Shown: positions 1-7,043 of the stretch, piece after piece
Layout: each line of letters opens with the position of its first letter
Numbering within the stretch: position 1 is the stretch's first letter
Source: DASVXQ01 sp040414855
GTDB lineage: Bacteria; Actinomycetota; CALGFH01
Reading direction: 5' to 3'
Assembly: GCA_040414855.1 (NCBI GenBank)
Contig: JBEDUQ010000429.1
Coordinates: forward strand, 1 to 13,486
DNA length: 13,486 nucleotides
Notes under the pieces: model-generated
What the model was told of the DNA's origin: nothing
Database searches by the model: none
What the model saw: the letters and a program-made list of their open reading frames with translations, nothing else
Position numbers and translations under genes: made by a program

Positions 1-2
1 AG

Positions 3-665
3 CTCGCCCATGCGCTGCGGCTGGCGATCGAGGCCGGCGACGCCTACGTGGGCACCGAGCACCTCGTGCTCGCCATGCTCTGGAGGGACAACCCCGTGGA
101 GCTCCGGGTTCGGGGCTGCACCTACGCGGTCGCCGCGGAGCGGATGGCGGGCTTGCCGCGACCGGAGTCCTCGGCCCCGGCCGGTGCGATCGAGCCCTTG
201 TCGTCGCTGGCCGTGCCGACGCCGGCCGCCGCGGAGGTCGAGGAGCTTGCCAGGCAGCAGGCGGACCAGCATCCGGTGGGCGGCCGGATCACCACCGTCC
301 ACCAACTGCTCGCCGTGCTCATGCGGGGCGCGGCAAGGCAGGTCCTCGAGGACCTGGGCGTCACCTACCCGATGGTCGTCGAGCGGTTGGAGACTCTGGG
401 CGCCGGCGCGGTGGAGGCGGACAGCCGGCGTCCCGAGGAGCTCCCGCTCGAAGGATGGCAGTGGTTCGTCGTGACCGCCGAGGAATGGGACCGGATCCAC
501 GGCCGCATTGCCCGCGTGCTCCGCGACGAGGGCCTGTGGCGGCAGGGCGTTCGGCTGGCGATGAACCCGATCGAAGACGGCGTGCGGGTCAGCATCCACG
601 CCGGACGCTCCGGCCTGACCGAGTCGGCCGTGCTCGCCAGGCTGCTCGGCGGCCCGGAGGCATAG
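3..665 (+). CDS. Stand-alone Clp N-terminal (ClpN) domain protein, 5' partial
   Basis: The reading frame is open from base 3 without a start, so the true start lies upstream; 220 residues are visible. The first residues (ALRLAIEAGDAYVGTEHLVL) match the conserved core of a Clp repeat, whose hallmark is a GTEH-L segment. A second, weaker repeat covers roughly window residues 75-130 (TTVHQLLAVLMRGAARQVLEDLGV). These repeats are the substrate- or adaptor-binding domain of ClpA/ClpC unfoldases. No Walker A or AAA+ module follows: the protein ends after a distinct tail of about 75 residues with a tryptophan-rich stretch (EGWQWFVVTAEEW). It is therefore a ClpN-only protein, a type common in actinomycetes, often called Clp protease N-terminal domain protein. 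A role as adaptor or competitor for Clp substrates is inference. An ATG at 48 exists but would cut through the first repeat, so it is not the start. Confidence 0.85.
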   Translation, partial: LAHALRLAIEAGDAYVGTEHLVLAMLWRDNPVELRVRGCTYAVAAERMAGLPRPESSAPAGAIEPLSSLAVPTPAAAEVEELARQQADQHPVGGRITTVHQLLAVLMRGAARQVLEDLGVTYPMVVERLETLGAGAVEADSRRPEELPLEGWQWFVVTAEEWDRIHGRIARVLRDEGLWRQGVRLAMNPIEDGVRVSIHAGRSGLTESAVLARLLGGPEA

Positions 666-668
666 GCG

Positions 669-689
669 CCGGACGTCGAGGGCGTCCGG
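669..689 (+). terminator. Hairpin just after the ClpN-domain gene
   Basis: A perfect 7-bp inverted repeat, CCGGACG (669-675) and CGTCCGG (683-689), encloses a 7-nt loop and starts 4 nt after the TAG stop. No T-run follows, as is usual for high-GC actinobacterial terminators. It is a plausible transcription end for the upstream gene; termination itself is inferred. Confidence 0.4.
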
Positions 690-797
690 GAGTCGGTCGA
701 GCCGGAAACCTCGAGCTGCTTGAAGTGACCCAGTTCAGCCGGCTCTTGTGGTGTCGCTGGGGTACAGTCACCGATTCACGCTCTAGGAGGAACGATC

Positions 798-1412
798 ATG
801 AGGAAGATCACCGCTGACCTGTTCATCTCGCTGGACGGGGTCGTGGAGGCACCCGACCAGTGGCACTTCCCGTACTTCAACGACGAGATGGGCCTCGCCG
901 TCAGCGCGACCCTCGGCGTGGCCGACACCGTCCTGTTCGGCCGCAAGACCTACGACAGCTTCGCGGGTGCTTGGCCGGCGCGTGAGCTGGCCGGCGAGGA
1001 GGACGCCGGCATGGCCAAGGCGCTCGGTGACGCACGGAAGATCGTGGTGTCGAAGCAGAAGCTCGAGTTCACCTGGCGGAACTCCGAGCAGCTCGAGGGC
1101 GACTTGGTTGCGTTCGTCACCGCCCTGAAGAACGAGCCAGGCGGCAACATCGCGCTGAGCGGCTCGGTCTCGGTCGTCCGCCAGCTGCTGGCCGCCGCCC
1201 TGGTGGACGAGCTGCACCTGCTGGTGCACCCGATTGCCGTCCGCAAGGGCATGCGGTTGTTCGACGAGGGAGAGACGCCGATCCCGCTGCGGCTGATCTC
1301 GTCGCAGGCCTTCAGGACCGGGGTGCTGAACCTGGTCTACGGACCCGCCGAGTCGACCGGCAACGCCACCTACGAGGACGCCAAGGTCCACCTGTCCCAA
1401 GCCGAGCGGTAG
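798..1412 (+). CDS. Dihydrofolate reductase family protein (RibD C-terminal domain)
   Basis: This 204-residue protein has the layout of the small RibD-C/DHFR-like reductases: an N-terminal strand with FISLDGVVEAP (residues 9-19), the nucleotide-binding region LFGRKTYDSFAGAWP (46-60), and a C-terminal core with GGNIALSGS (115-123) and LLAAALVDELHLLVHPI (130-146). The family binds NAD(P)H and is related to the pyrimidine reductase RibD, but stand-alone members are mostly uncharacterised and are not assumed to make riboflavin. The start is secure: AGGAGG at 785-790 sits 7 nt before the ATG. A TACAGT hexamer at 763-768 could be a -10 box, but no -35 lies at a good distance. The gene is monocistronic and converges on the TetR gene, so no pathway is implied by context. 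Confidence 0.9.
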   Translation: MRKITADLFISLDGVVEAPDQWHFPYFNDEMGLAVSATLGVADTVLFGRKTYDSFAGAWPARELAGEEDAGMAKALGDARKIVVSKQKLEFTWRNSEQLEGDLVAFVTALKNEPGGNIALSGSVSVVRQLLAAALVDELHLLVHPIAVRKGMRLFDEGETPIPLRLISSQAFRTGVLNLVYGPAESTGNATYEDAKVHLSQAER

Positions 1413-1419
1413 CTCGTCG

Positions 1420-1438
1420 GCACCCCAAATTGGGGGGC
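1420..1438 (+). terminator. Candidate bidirectional terminator between convergent genes
   Basis: The 102-bp gap between the reductase stop and the TetR stop holds a perfect palindrome, CCCCAAATTGGGG (1423-1435), extended by an outer GC/GC pair (1420-1421 with 1437-1438) across one mismatch. It can fold as a stem with an AAT loop in either direction, which suits a convergent gene pair. No strong T-tract is present. A second GC-rich imperfect dyad (about 1497-1513) lies next to the TetR stop. Confidence 0.4.
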
Positions 1439-1514
1439 GGCCACGGGCGTCGCGGCTGCTCGAAGAAACTCCCAGCGCCATGTCGCGGACTCCAACCGGC
1501 CGCCCCGGCGGGCC

Positions 1515-2324
1515 TCACCCGGATTTCCCCGCCCGGACGGTGGCTTCGACGCCGTCGAGCAGAATGGCGAGCCCCACGGTGAGGGTCTCCTCCGCTTCGC
1601 GCTCGAGGTAGGGGGTGGCGTCGTCCGCGGGTTGCGCCGCGGACTCCTTGGCCAGCCATGCGGACATGGGGAAGCGGCTCGCGAAGTCGGGGGCGACCCT
1701 CTCCAGCTGGGCCGACCTCGCGGCCCACCATTCCAGGTCGGAGGTGCCGGTCGCGGTGGCGGCGAGTCGGGACTCCGCGACCGTCTGGGCGGTGCCGCGC
1801 ACGAAGTAGACGAGCACGCTAACGACGCGCCGCAGCACGCTGGCCGGCAGGCCGGTCTGGCGCAGGATGCCCACCAACGTCTCGACCAGCCGCTGCTCAT
1901 TGGGACCGAGCGCGGGACGCGCGAACGACACCTGGAGGACCCATGGATGCCGCAGGTAGAAGGCCACCAGGTCCCGGGCCCAGGCGGTGACCGCGGCGCG
2001 CCAGCCTTCGCCGAGGTCGTAGTGGTCGTAGTGGTCGGCCAGCTCCGCGTGCGCTCCGTCGTACATCAGGTCGACGAGCTCGTTCTTGCCGGGCACGTAG
2101 GTGTAGAGGGCCATCGCGGTGCGTCCGAGCCGCTCGGCCACCGCCTTCATCGACAACCCCATCAGGCCGTCGCGGTCGGCGACCTCGATGGCGGCCTGCA
2201 CGATGGCGTCCACGCTCAGCGCGGGTCTGGGTCCCGGGCCGGTCCGCGGCGGCCCGGTCGACGGCGTCCGCCACAGCTTCGCCATCGACCAGGCCGGGTC
2301 ACCCTGCCCGGCGAAGACGCTCAC
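1515..2324 (-). CDS. TetR/AcrR family transcriptional regulator
   Basis: This 269-residue protein has an N-terminal TetR DNA-binding domain at about residues 36-85, including the recognition region GRTAMALYTYVPGKNELVD (67-85). A preceding tail of about 35 residues is rich in Pro and Gly. The C-terminal half resembles the TetR_C_1 ligand-binding fold (HPWVLQVSFARPALGPNE, then a helical bundle), as in TetR-class repressors of efflux or detoxification genes. The start is GTG at 2324, supported by AAGGAG (minus strand, 2332-2337) with 7 nt spacing. The gene is divergent from the alpha/beta hydrolase and its SD site lies inside the shared regulatory region, so autoregulation and control of the hydrolase are likely but inferred. 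An in-frame 9-bp tandem duplication gives HYDHYD at residues 98-103. The ligand is unknown. Confidence 0.92.
   Translation of the reverse strand: MSVFAGQGDPAWSMAKLWRTPSTGPPRTGPGPRPALSVDAIVQAAIEVADRDGLMGLSMKAVAERLGRTAMALYTYVPGKNELVDLMYDGAHAELADHYDHYDLGEGWRAAVTAWARDLVAFYLRHPWVLQVSFARPALGPNEQRLVETLVGILRQTGLPASVLRRVVSVLVYFVRGTAQTVAESRLAATATGTSDLEWWAARSAQLERVAPDFASRFPMSAWLAKESAAQPADDATPYLEREAEETLTVGLAILLDGVEATVRAGKSG
2015..2037 (-). repeat. 9-bp tandem repeat inside the TetR gene
   Basis: The unit ggtcgtagt occurs at 2015-2023 and 2024-2032, with a partial third copy (ggtcg) at 2033-2037. Because the unit is 9 bp, it preserves the frame and duplicates the HYD tripeptide between the DNA-binding and ligand-binding domains. 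Confidence 0.85.
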
Positions 2325-2422
2325 GTTGTAACTCCTTACGAGATAAGCTAATGTACCTCAGCCAACACTTTATCGCATACGCGGATGACCGTCTTCCTGA
2401 GATGATGCGGCTGGAGGCTCCC
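2325..2422. promoter_or_regulatory. Divergent promoter/operator region, TetR and hydrolase
   Basis: This 98-bp gap is much more AT-rich than the flanking genes. It holds the inverted repeat GTAA-ctcc-TTAC (2328-2339), which overlaps the TetR SD site, and a wider pair of arms GATAA (2342-2346) and TTATC (2370-2374). On the plus strand, TTGTAA (2326-2331) and TAATGT (2349-2354) are separated by 17 nt and form a weak sigma-70-like promoter for the hydrolase. Any of these dyads could be the TetR operator; the sequence alone does not decide which. Confidence 0.45.
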
Positions 2423-3268
2423 ATGGTCAAAGCCGAGTTGCACGACGGGGCGGCCATCGACGTCGAGGTCGAGGGCGACGGACCCGCGGTGCTCCTGACG
2501 GTGAACCCTCACCCGGTGGAGGGACCGCAGGCCGACGAGATGCGCAAGTGGGGCGTGGACCCCGCCCTGGGCCGCCTGCTCGTCGACGGGCTGAAGGACA
2601 GGTTCCGGGTGGTCGCCTTCGACTACGAAGGGCACGTCCTGGCAAATCCCAAGCCGGACACCCTGACCGCGGACAACGTCAGCCGCGATCTGCTCGCCAT
2701 CGCCGATTCCGCCGGCGCCGACCGCTTCGCCTACTACGGATATTCCTGGCTGGCGCTGTGCGGGCTGCAATTGGCCATCCGCACCGACCGCCTCGCGGCC
2801 CTCGTCATGGGCGGCTACCCGCCCATCGACGGGCCGTATGCCGACATGCTCCGGGTCACCACCGCGACCCACCGCATGTCTGTCTCGCCGCGCCGAGCGC
2901 CGAACCCCGCGTCCTCGACCGACGACGGCGTGCCCGACTGGTCGTCGGTCGAGGTGTCGCTGCCGGAGCCGCAGACGCGCCAGTTCGTCACCCTGTATCG
3001 GGCTCTCGAGGGGTTCGACGACCGCGCGGCCCAGGCGAGCATCGACTGCCCGCGAATGTGCTTCATCGGCTCGGCTGACCAGATCAGCTACGACGAGCGC
3101 TGGGACAACCTCCGCGTGGACATGGCGGCTCCGGTGATCGACCGGCGCGCCGAGCTCGAAGCCCTCGGCTGGCAGGTCCACGTCCTGGACGGGCTCGACC
3201 ACACCCAGGCCATGCAGGCCGCCAACGTCCTCCCGATCCTGCGTCCCTGGCTCACGTCCACCCTATGA
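2423..3268 (+). CDS. Alpha/beta hydrolase fold protein
   Basis: With the start at 2423 the protein has 281 residues. It opens with the usual strand pair of the alpha/beta hydrolase fold (VEVEGDGPAVLLTVNP). The nucleophile elbow is YYGYSWLA with Ser108. The likely acid is Asp219 in FIGSADQ and the catalytic base His260 in DGLDHTQ, all in the right order and spacing. The elbow is unusual: the family consensus G-x-S-x-G is here G-Y-S-W-L. ATG 2423 is chosen because GGAGG (2413-2417) lies 5 nt upstream. An in-frame ATG at 2351 would add 24 residues, lacks an SD site, and falls inside the putative -10 element. The divergent TetR regulator suggests inducible detoxification or catabolism of a small ester, lactone or similar compound. 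The substrate cannot be named. Confidence 0.85.
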   Translation: MVKAELHDGAAIDVEVEGDGPAVLLTVNPHPVEGPQADEMRKWGVDPALGRLLVDGLKDRFRVVAFDYEGHVLANPKPDTLTADNVSRDLLAIADSAGADRFAYYGYSWLALCGLQLAIRTDRLAALVMGGYPPIDGPYADMLRVTTATHRMSVSPRRAPNPASSTDDGVPDWSSVEVSLPEPQTRQFVTLYRALEGFDDRAAQASIDCPRMCFIGSADQISYDERWDNLRVDMAAPVIDRRAELEALGWQVHVLDGLDHTQAMQAANVLPILRPWLTSTL

Positions 3269-3386
3269 CAGCACCGCCCGAGCCGCGGGGTGAAATGTCC
3301 CTGCCGGATAGTACGGTCCGACCGTTGAGCCCCACCAGACGAAGGAGACGACTGTTGGTACGGCCGCGGGCACAGCTCGGGGGAGG

Positions 3387-3413
3387 GTGAGCACGGTGAG
3401 CACGGTGAGCAGG
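3387..3413 (+). repeat. 9-bp tandem repeat of start codons
   Basis: GTGAGCACG occurs twice in tandem (3387-3395 and 3396-3404), followed by a third copy with one change (3405-3413). Each unit begins with an in-frame GTG, so gain or loss of a unit moves the start relative to the single GGAGG at 3382-3386. With the present copy number the first GTG touches the SD site, the second is 9 nt away and the third 18 nt away. Confidence 0.85.
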
Positions 3414-6023
3414 GTGTCGACCGTGGAGACGGCCCGTCGCCGGTTCGCCGCCCTGCCTGCCGAGCAACTGGACCTGTTCGAAAGGCTCGACCCGGCGATC
3501 TTCGAGGTGTTCCAGGCCCTGGACGCCGTTTCGGACGGGCCGGGCCAGGACACGGGTTGGCTGACAAAGTTCGCCGATACTCCCTTCGCGAGCGTCGCCG
3601 CTCGGTTCGGCGACGTCGAGCTGCGGGCGATGGGGCTGTGGGCGCAGATTCGCCGGTTCAGTCGCGACCACAAGCCGGCCTGGCTCGGGTCCGCCCTGGA
3701 CGCCACCATTGCGGCGGTGGCGCGGCGCGGGCTCGCCTGGCAGCCCGCCGAGGCTGAGCTGTTGTGGAGGGTGGCGCTCGTCCACAGCCGCAGGGACACC
3801 ATGTACGGGGACGAGCTGCGCCTCCCGGTGGCGGCCGCGGAGCGACTCGACTCCCGGGACCGGCGGCCGCTCGCCGAGTACCTGCGCCACGCGGGGTCGA
3901 TGATCGACAACCTCTATCTCCGGAGCTCTGCCGAGCGCGTCCGGCTGAAGAACAGGATCGAGGCGCTGCTCGCCTCCATCGAGGAGCGGACCGCCGAGGA
4001 GCAGGTCGCCGACCTGATCGGGGGAGAGGACGGGTTCGCGGCCCGGCTGCGGAGCGACCTTGCCGACAGGCTGACCGCGCCTGGGATGACGGCGCTGCTG
4101 CGGCACTGGGCCGCGGCGACCACAGCGCGGCCGACCGCCACATGGGCGCGCCGCGCGCGCGAGCTCACGGCGGCCGTACCGGATGGCGTCGAGCTGGCCC
4201 GGACCGTGCTCACCTGGCTGCCGGAGCACCGCGAGGGTGACGTCCATCGCCAGGTGACCTACACCGGGCCCAGGGGGCGGCCCCACGTCCACGAGTGGAC
4301 CGAAACGCTGTACCTGGACCAGCCCACCGCGGTGCTGCTGCGCGGCATGGTGTGGAGCCTGGAGCCGGTCGAGGCGGGATGGGTGCTGCCGCTGTTGGGC
4401 GAGACCGCGGTCGCGACCGGCACCGGGATCGGCGGGTCGGGCGCGAACGCGCGGTGCGAGCTGGTGGCCAACGCCGCCGTCTGGGTCCTCGGCAAGCGAG
4501 TGGAGAAGGGCGTGGTCGCCCAGCTCGCCCGGGTGCGGGCCAAGGTCCGCAAGCGGTCGATCCTTGCCGGGGTCGCCGGTGCGCTCGACGCCGCGGCGAG
4601 CCGGCAGGGCTTGTCGACCGAGCAGCTGCTGGAGCGCACCGTGCCGAGCTTCGGGCTCGGCACGGACGGGATCAGGGCGGAACCGGCGGGTGAGTACACG
4701 GCGCTGCTGGTGCTCGACGCCGGCGTGCCGGTGCTCCGGTTTCGCAACGCGGCCGGTCGCACCGCCACGTCGGCCCCAAAGACGGTCAGGTCCGAGCACG
4801 CCGAGCTGCTTGGCGAGCTGCGCACGGCCGTCAAGGAGCTGAAGCAGGCCCTCCAGGCCGAGCGGGTGCGGGTCGAGGGTGCGCTCGAGGACGGGCGCAC
4901 CTGGGTGGTAGACCAATGGCGCGGGTTCTATCTGGACCACCCGGTCACCGGGGTGTTCGGCCGAGCGCTCATCTGGGAGTGCTCCGTCGACGGCGGCGTC
5001 ACCTGGACGGCGGGCTGGCCCGGGCGCGAGGCCGGCGGCCGCTGGTGGCTGACCGACCGGGGCGGTCGGCCCCTGGCTGGTGACGAGGCGGCGACCATGA
5101 TCCGGCTGTGGCATCCGATCCGCGCCACCACCGGCGAGGTCCGCGCCTGGCGCGAGTGGCTGACCAGCGCGGAGATCCGCCAGCCGTTCAAGCAGGCCTA
5201 CCGGGAGGTGTACCTGCTCACCCCGGCGGAGGAGACGACCGGCACCTACTCGAACCGGTTCGCCGCGCACGTGCTCAAGTACGGCCAGGCCAAGACGCTG
5301 CTCCAGCAGCGGGGCTGGCACGGGCTCCAGCTCGGCTACTGGGACGGTGGGGAGGCGGGGCAGGCGCGGAAGCAGGTGCTCGACGCCGCGACCGGCATCC
5401 GCTGGCGCGCCGATTTCTTCGTCGACCTGATCGACAACGGGGCCGCCGACGACCACCAGACTCCGTCGTACTGCTGCAGCGACCAGGTGCGGTTCCACCG
5501 TGACGATCGTGACAATGGCGGCGACTGGCCGCGGGCCGACCTTGCCGAGGTGCCATCCCTGGTGCTGTCGGAGGTCATGCGGGACGTCGACCTGGCCGTT
5601 GGGGTCGCGTCGATCGCGGCCGACCCGACCTGGCAGGACCACGGTGACCTCCGGCATCTCGACTACTGGCAGCGGTGGAGCTTCGGCGAGCTCACCGAGT
5701 CGGCCAGCGTGCGCCGGGACGCGTTGGCCAAGCTCATGCCGCGCACCAAGATCGCCGACCGGGTCGAGATCACCGACCGCTTCCTCCGCGTCAGGGGCCA
5801 GCTCCGCACCTACAAGATCCACCTGGGCTCGGGCAACATCCTCATGGAGCCCAACGACGCGTACCTGTGCATCGTCACGGCTCGTGACGTGGCCGCCGAG
5901 CGGGTGTTCCTGCCGTTCGAGGAGGACGGCGGGTTGCTGTCGGTGATCATCTCCAAAGCGTTCCTGCTCGCCGACGACGCCTCGATCACCGACCCGTCGA
6001 TCACCCACCAGATCCGCGGTTGA
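3396..6023 (+). CDS. DUF4132 domain-containing protein (MolR/YehI-like)
   Basis: This is a large soluble protein (875 residues from this start) with no signal peptide or membrane segment. The N-terminal half is helical and repeat-like, rich in Leu, Ala and Arg. The middle, about residues 440-620, carries the DUF4132 signature: a W-x3-YL-x-HPV stretch with ALIWEC, then MIRLWHPI and AWREWL, then IRQPFKQAYREVYLLTP. The C-terminal part has YSNRFAAHVL, LQQRGWHG and a final block with FLPFEEDGGLLSVIISKAF and ITDPSI, typical of the extended family. Relatives include E. coli YehI and MolR; biochemical function is unknown, and the old link of MolR to molybdate should not be transferred. GTG 3396 has GGAGG (3382-3386) 9 nt upstream; in-frame GTG codons at 3387, 3405 and 3414 are alternatives created by a tandem repeat. 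The lipoprotein gene downstream appears to have its own promoter. Confidence 0.88.
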   Translation: MSTVSRVSTVETARRRFAALPAEQLDLFERLDPAIFEVFQALDAVSDGPGQDTGWLTKFADTPFASVAARFGDVELRAMGLWAQIRRFSRDHKPAWLGSALDATIAAVARRGLAWQPAEAELLWRVALVHSRRDTMYGDELRLPVAAAERLDSRDRRPLAEYLRHAGSMIDNLYLRSSAERVRLKNRIEALLASIEERTAEEQVADLIGGEDGFAARLRSDLADRLTAPGMTALLRHWAAATTARPTATWARRARELTAAVPDGVELARTVLTWLPEHREGDVHRQVTYTGPRGRPHVHEWTETLYLDQPTAVLLRGMVWSLEPVEAGWVLPLLGETAVATGTGIGGSGANARCELVANAAVWVLGKRVEKGVVAQLARVRAKVRKRSILAGVAGALDAAASRQGLSTEQLLERTVPSFGLGTDGIRAEPAGEYTALLVLDAGVPVLRFRNAAGRTATSAPKTVRSEHAELLGELRTAVKELKQALQAERVRVEGALEDGRTWVVDQWRGFYLDHPVTGVFGRALIWECSVDGGVTWTAGWPGREAGGRWWLTDRGGRPLAGDEAATMIRLWHPIRATTGEVRAWREWLTSAEIRQPFKQAYREVYLLTPAEETTGTYSNRFAAHVLKYGQAKTLLQQRGWHGLQLGYWDGGEAGQARKQVLDAATGIRWRADFFVDLIDNGAADDHQTPSYCCSDQVRFHRDDRDNGGDWPRADLAEVPSLVLSEVMRDVDLAVGVASIAADPTWQDHGDLRHLDYWQRWSFGELTESASVRRDALAKLMPRTKIADRVEITDRFLRVRGQLRTYKIHLGSGNILMEPNDAYLCIVTARDVAAERVFLPFEEDGGLLSVIISKAFLLADDASITDPSITHQIRG

Positions 6024-6046
6024 GCGGCACATCTCTGTCGTATATT
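6020..6046 (+). promoter_or_regulatory. Candidate promoter of the lipoprotein gene
   Basis: TTGAGC (6020-6025) overlaps the stop codon of the DUF4132 gene, and TATATT (6041-6046) follows after a 15-nt spacer, somewhat short for a sigma-70 promoter. The surrounding AT-rich stretch (about 6036-6066) stands out against the GC-rich background and supports a separate transcription start for the lipoprotein. Confidence 0.4.
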
Positions 6047-6080
6047 CATGTTCTGCGCATTTGTTAAGAGGAGCCCTGGC

Positions 6081-6995
6081 ATGAGCGCACGGAGCAGCCG
6101 CCACATCCTCGTGATCGGGACCTTGCTCGCCGGCCTCGTCCTCGCCGGCTGCGCGACCCCCGAGACGATCGACCGCACGACCCCGGAAGACTCCCTGGCT
6201 CGCGTCCAGGGCGCCGCCGCCAAGGTCACCGAGGCCCGCAGCGCGAGGATCTCGATGACCATGGTGACGACCTTCGCGGGCGAGCAGGTCGCCGCCAGCA
6301 CCGTGACCACCCAAGGCGTGTGGGACTACGCCGCCCACAAGGGCCAGCTCGACACCACCATCAAAACGGCCGGCGTGCCATTCCGCGAGACCACGCGGAC
6401 GCTGGTGATCGGTTCGACGACCTATATCAAGCTGCCCGACATGCCGGACCTGCCGCAGGGGGAGGAGCCGCCGCCTGGCGTCCCGCCGATGGGGGAGGGG
6501 CACCACAAGCCATGGATGAAGGTGGAGCTCCCCAAGGACCTCGCCGGCGAGAACCCGTTCAGCCCTGGTTTCGGCCCGGTCCCCGATGACACCGGCGGCG
6601 ACCCGACGCAGGCCCTGTCGTACCTGAAGTCCGCGACGAGCAAGGTCGAGCGGGTCGGCTCCGAGCAGGTGCGTGGCACGCCGACGACCCGCTACGCGGC
6701 CACCTTCGACGCGGCCAAGCTGACCGCCCAGGCCCCAGAGGGCTTCCAGGGCTTCGTCGATGACGCGGGGCTGTCCTTCCCCAAGCCGGCCGACGTCTGG
6801 ATCGACGACCAGGGCCGCCTGCGCAAGATCCACTACGCGATGACCATGAAGGTCCCCAAGGAGATGGGTACGCCGGCCACCACGCTGACCAACGAGATGA
6901 CCATGGAGCTGTACGACTTCGGCGTTGCGGTGAACGTGCAGCCGCCCCCGGCCGACCAGGTCGAGGCCATGCCGCTGGACCAGCCAACTCCATAG
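6081..6995 (+). CDS. Secreted lipoprotein, LppX/LprG or LolA-like fold
   Basis: This 304-residue protein starts with a lipoprotein signal peptide: basic n-region (MSARSSRH), hydrophobic core (ILVIGTLLAGLV) and lipobox LAGC, with Cys24 as the lipidated residue. The mature part shows alternating strands typical of the actinobacterial LppX/LprAFG/LolA-like superfamily: SARISMTMVTTF, a GVWDY element, TLVIGSTTYIKLP, PWMKVEL, VERVGSEQVRGTPTTRY, and DVWIDDQGRLRKIHYAM near the end. Members of this fold bind lipids or glycolipids at the outer face of the membrane; the ligand here is unknown. The start at 6081 is preferred over the upstream in-frame ATG at 6048 because GAGGAG (6068-6073) lies 7 nt before it and the signal peptide then has a normal length. 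A Pro-rich insert (about residues 123-140) may be a flexible lid or loop. Confidence 0.85.
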   Translation: MSARSSRHILVIGTLLAGLVLAGCATPETIDRTTPEDSLARVQGAAAKVTEARSARISMTMVTTFAGEQVAASTVTTQGVWDYAAHKGQLDTTIKTAGVPFRETTRTLVIGSTTYIKLPDMPDLPQGEEPPPGVPPMGEGHHKPWMKVELPKDLAGENPFSPGFGPVPDDTGGDPTQALSYLKSATSKVERVGSEQVRGTPTTRYAATFDAAKLTAQAPEGFQGFVDDAGLSFPKPADVWIDDQGRLRKIHYAMTMKVPKEMGTPATTLTNEMTMELYDFGVAVNVQPPPADQVEAMPLDQPTP

Positions 6996-7015
6996 TCCGG
7001 TCGAGTCCGGTCGAG
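6996..7015. repeat. 10-bp tandem duplication between convergent genes
   Basis: TCCGGTCGAG occurs twice in perfect tandem directly after the lipoprotein stop codon, in the 48-bp gap before the end of the oppositely oriented oxidoreductase gene. No hairpin or T-tract typical of a terminator is visible in this gap. Confidence 0.85.
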
Positions 7016-7043
7016 GCCCGCTCCAAGGTAAAGGCTTGAGTGC

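Noticed and set aside
783..1481. A 232-codon minus-strand frame opposite the RibD-like reductase
   Set aside because: It is antisense to a gene with a strong SD site and conserved motifs, and its own product matches nothing recognisable.
2351..2422. Upstream ATG extension of the hydrolase (24 extra residues)
   Set aside because: No SD site precedes ATG 2351, which falls within a putative -10 element. GGAGG correctly placed before 2423 supports the shorter protein.
3355..3390. Short TTG-initiated leader peptide before the DUF4132 gene
   Set aside because: It has an SD-like AAGGAG and a stop overlapping the first GTG, but only 11 codons, no attenuator hairpin and no regulatory codon run. It is too weak to annotate as a gene.
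6048..6080. Upstream ATG for the lipoprotein (11 extra residues)
   Set aside because: The longer form would place the SD site inside the coding region and give an atypical signal peptide start. ATG 6081 has a well-spaced GAGGAG.
3252..6833. A 1193-codon open frame on the minus strand opposite the DUF4132 and lipoprotein genes
   Set aside because: It spans two well-supported plus-strand genes and their gap. Its product is low in complexity (Arg, Gly, Pro, His, Asp) with no family motif, and no SD site precedes it. Long antisense frames are expected opposite high-GC genes.
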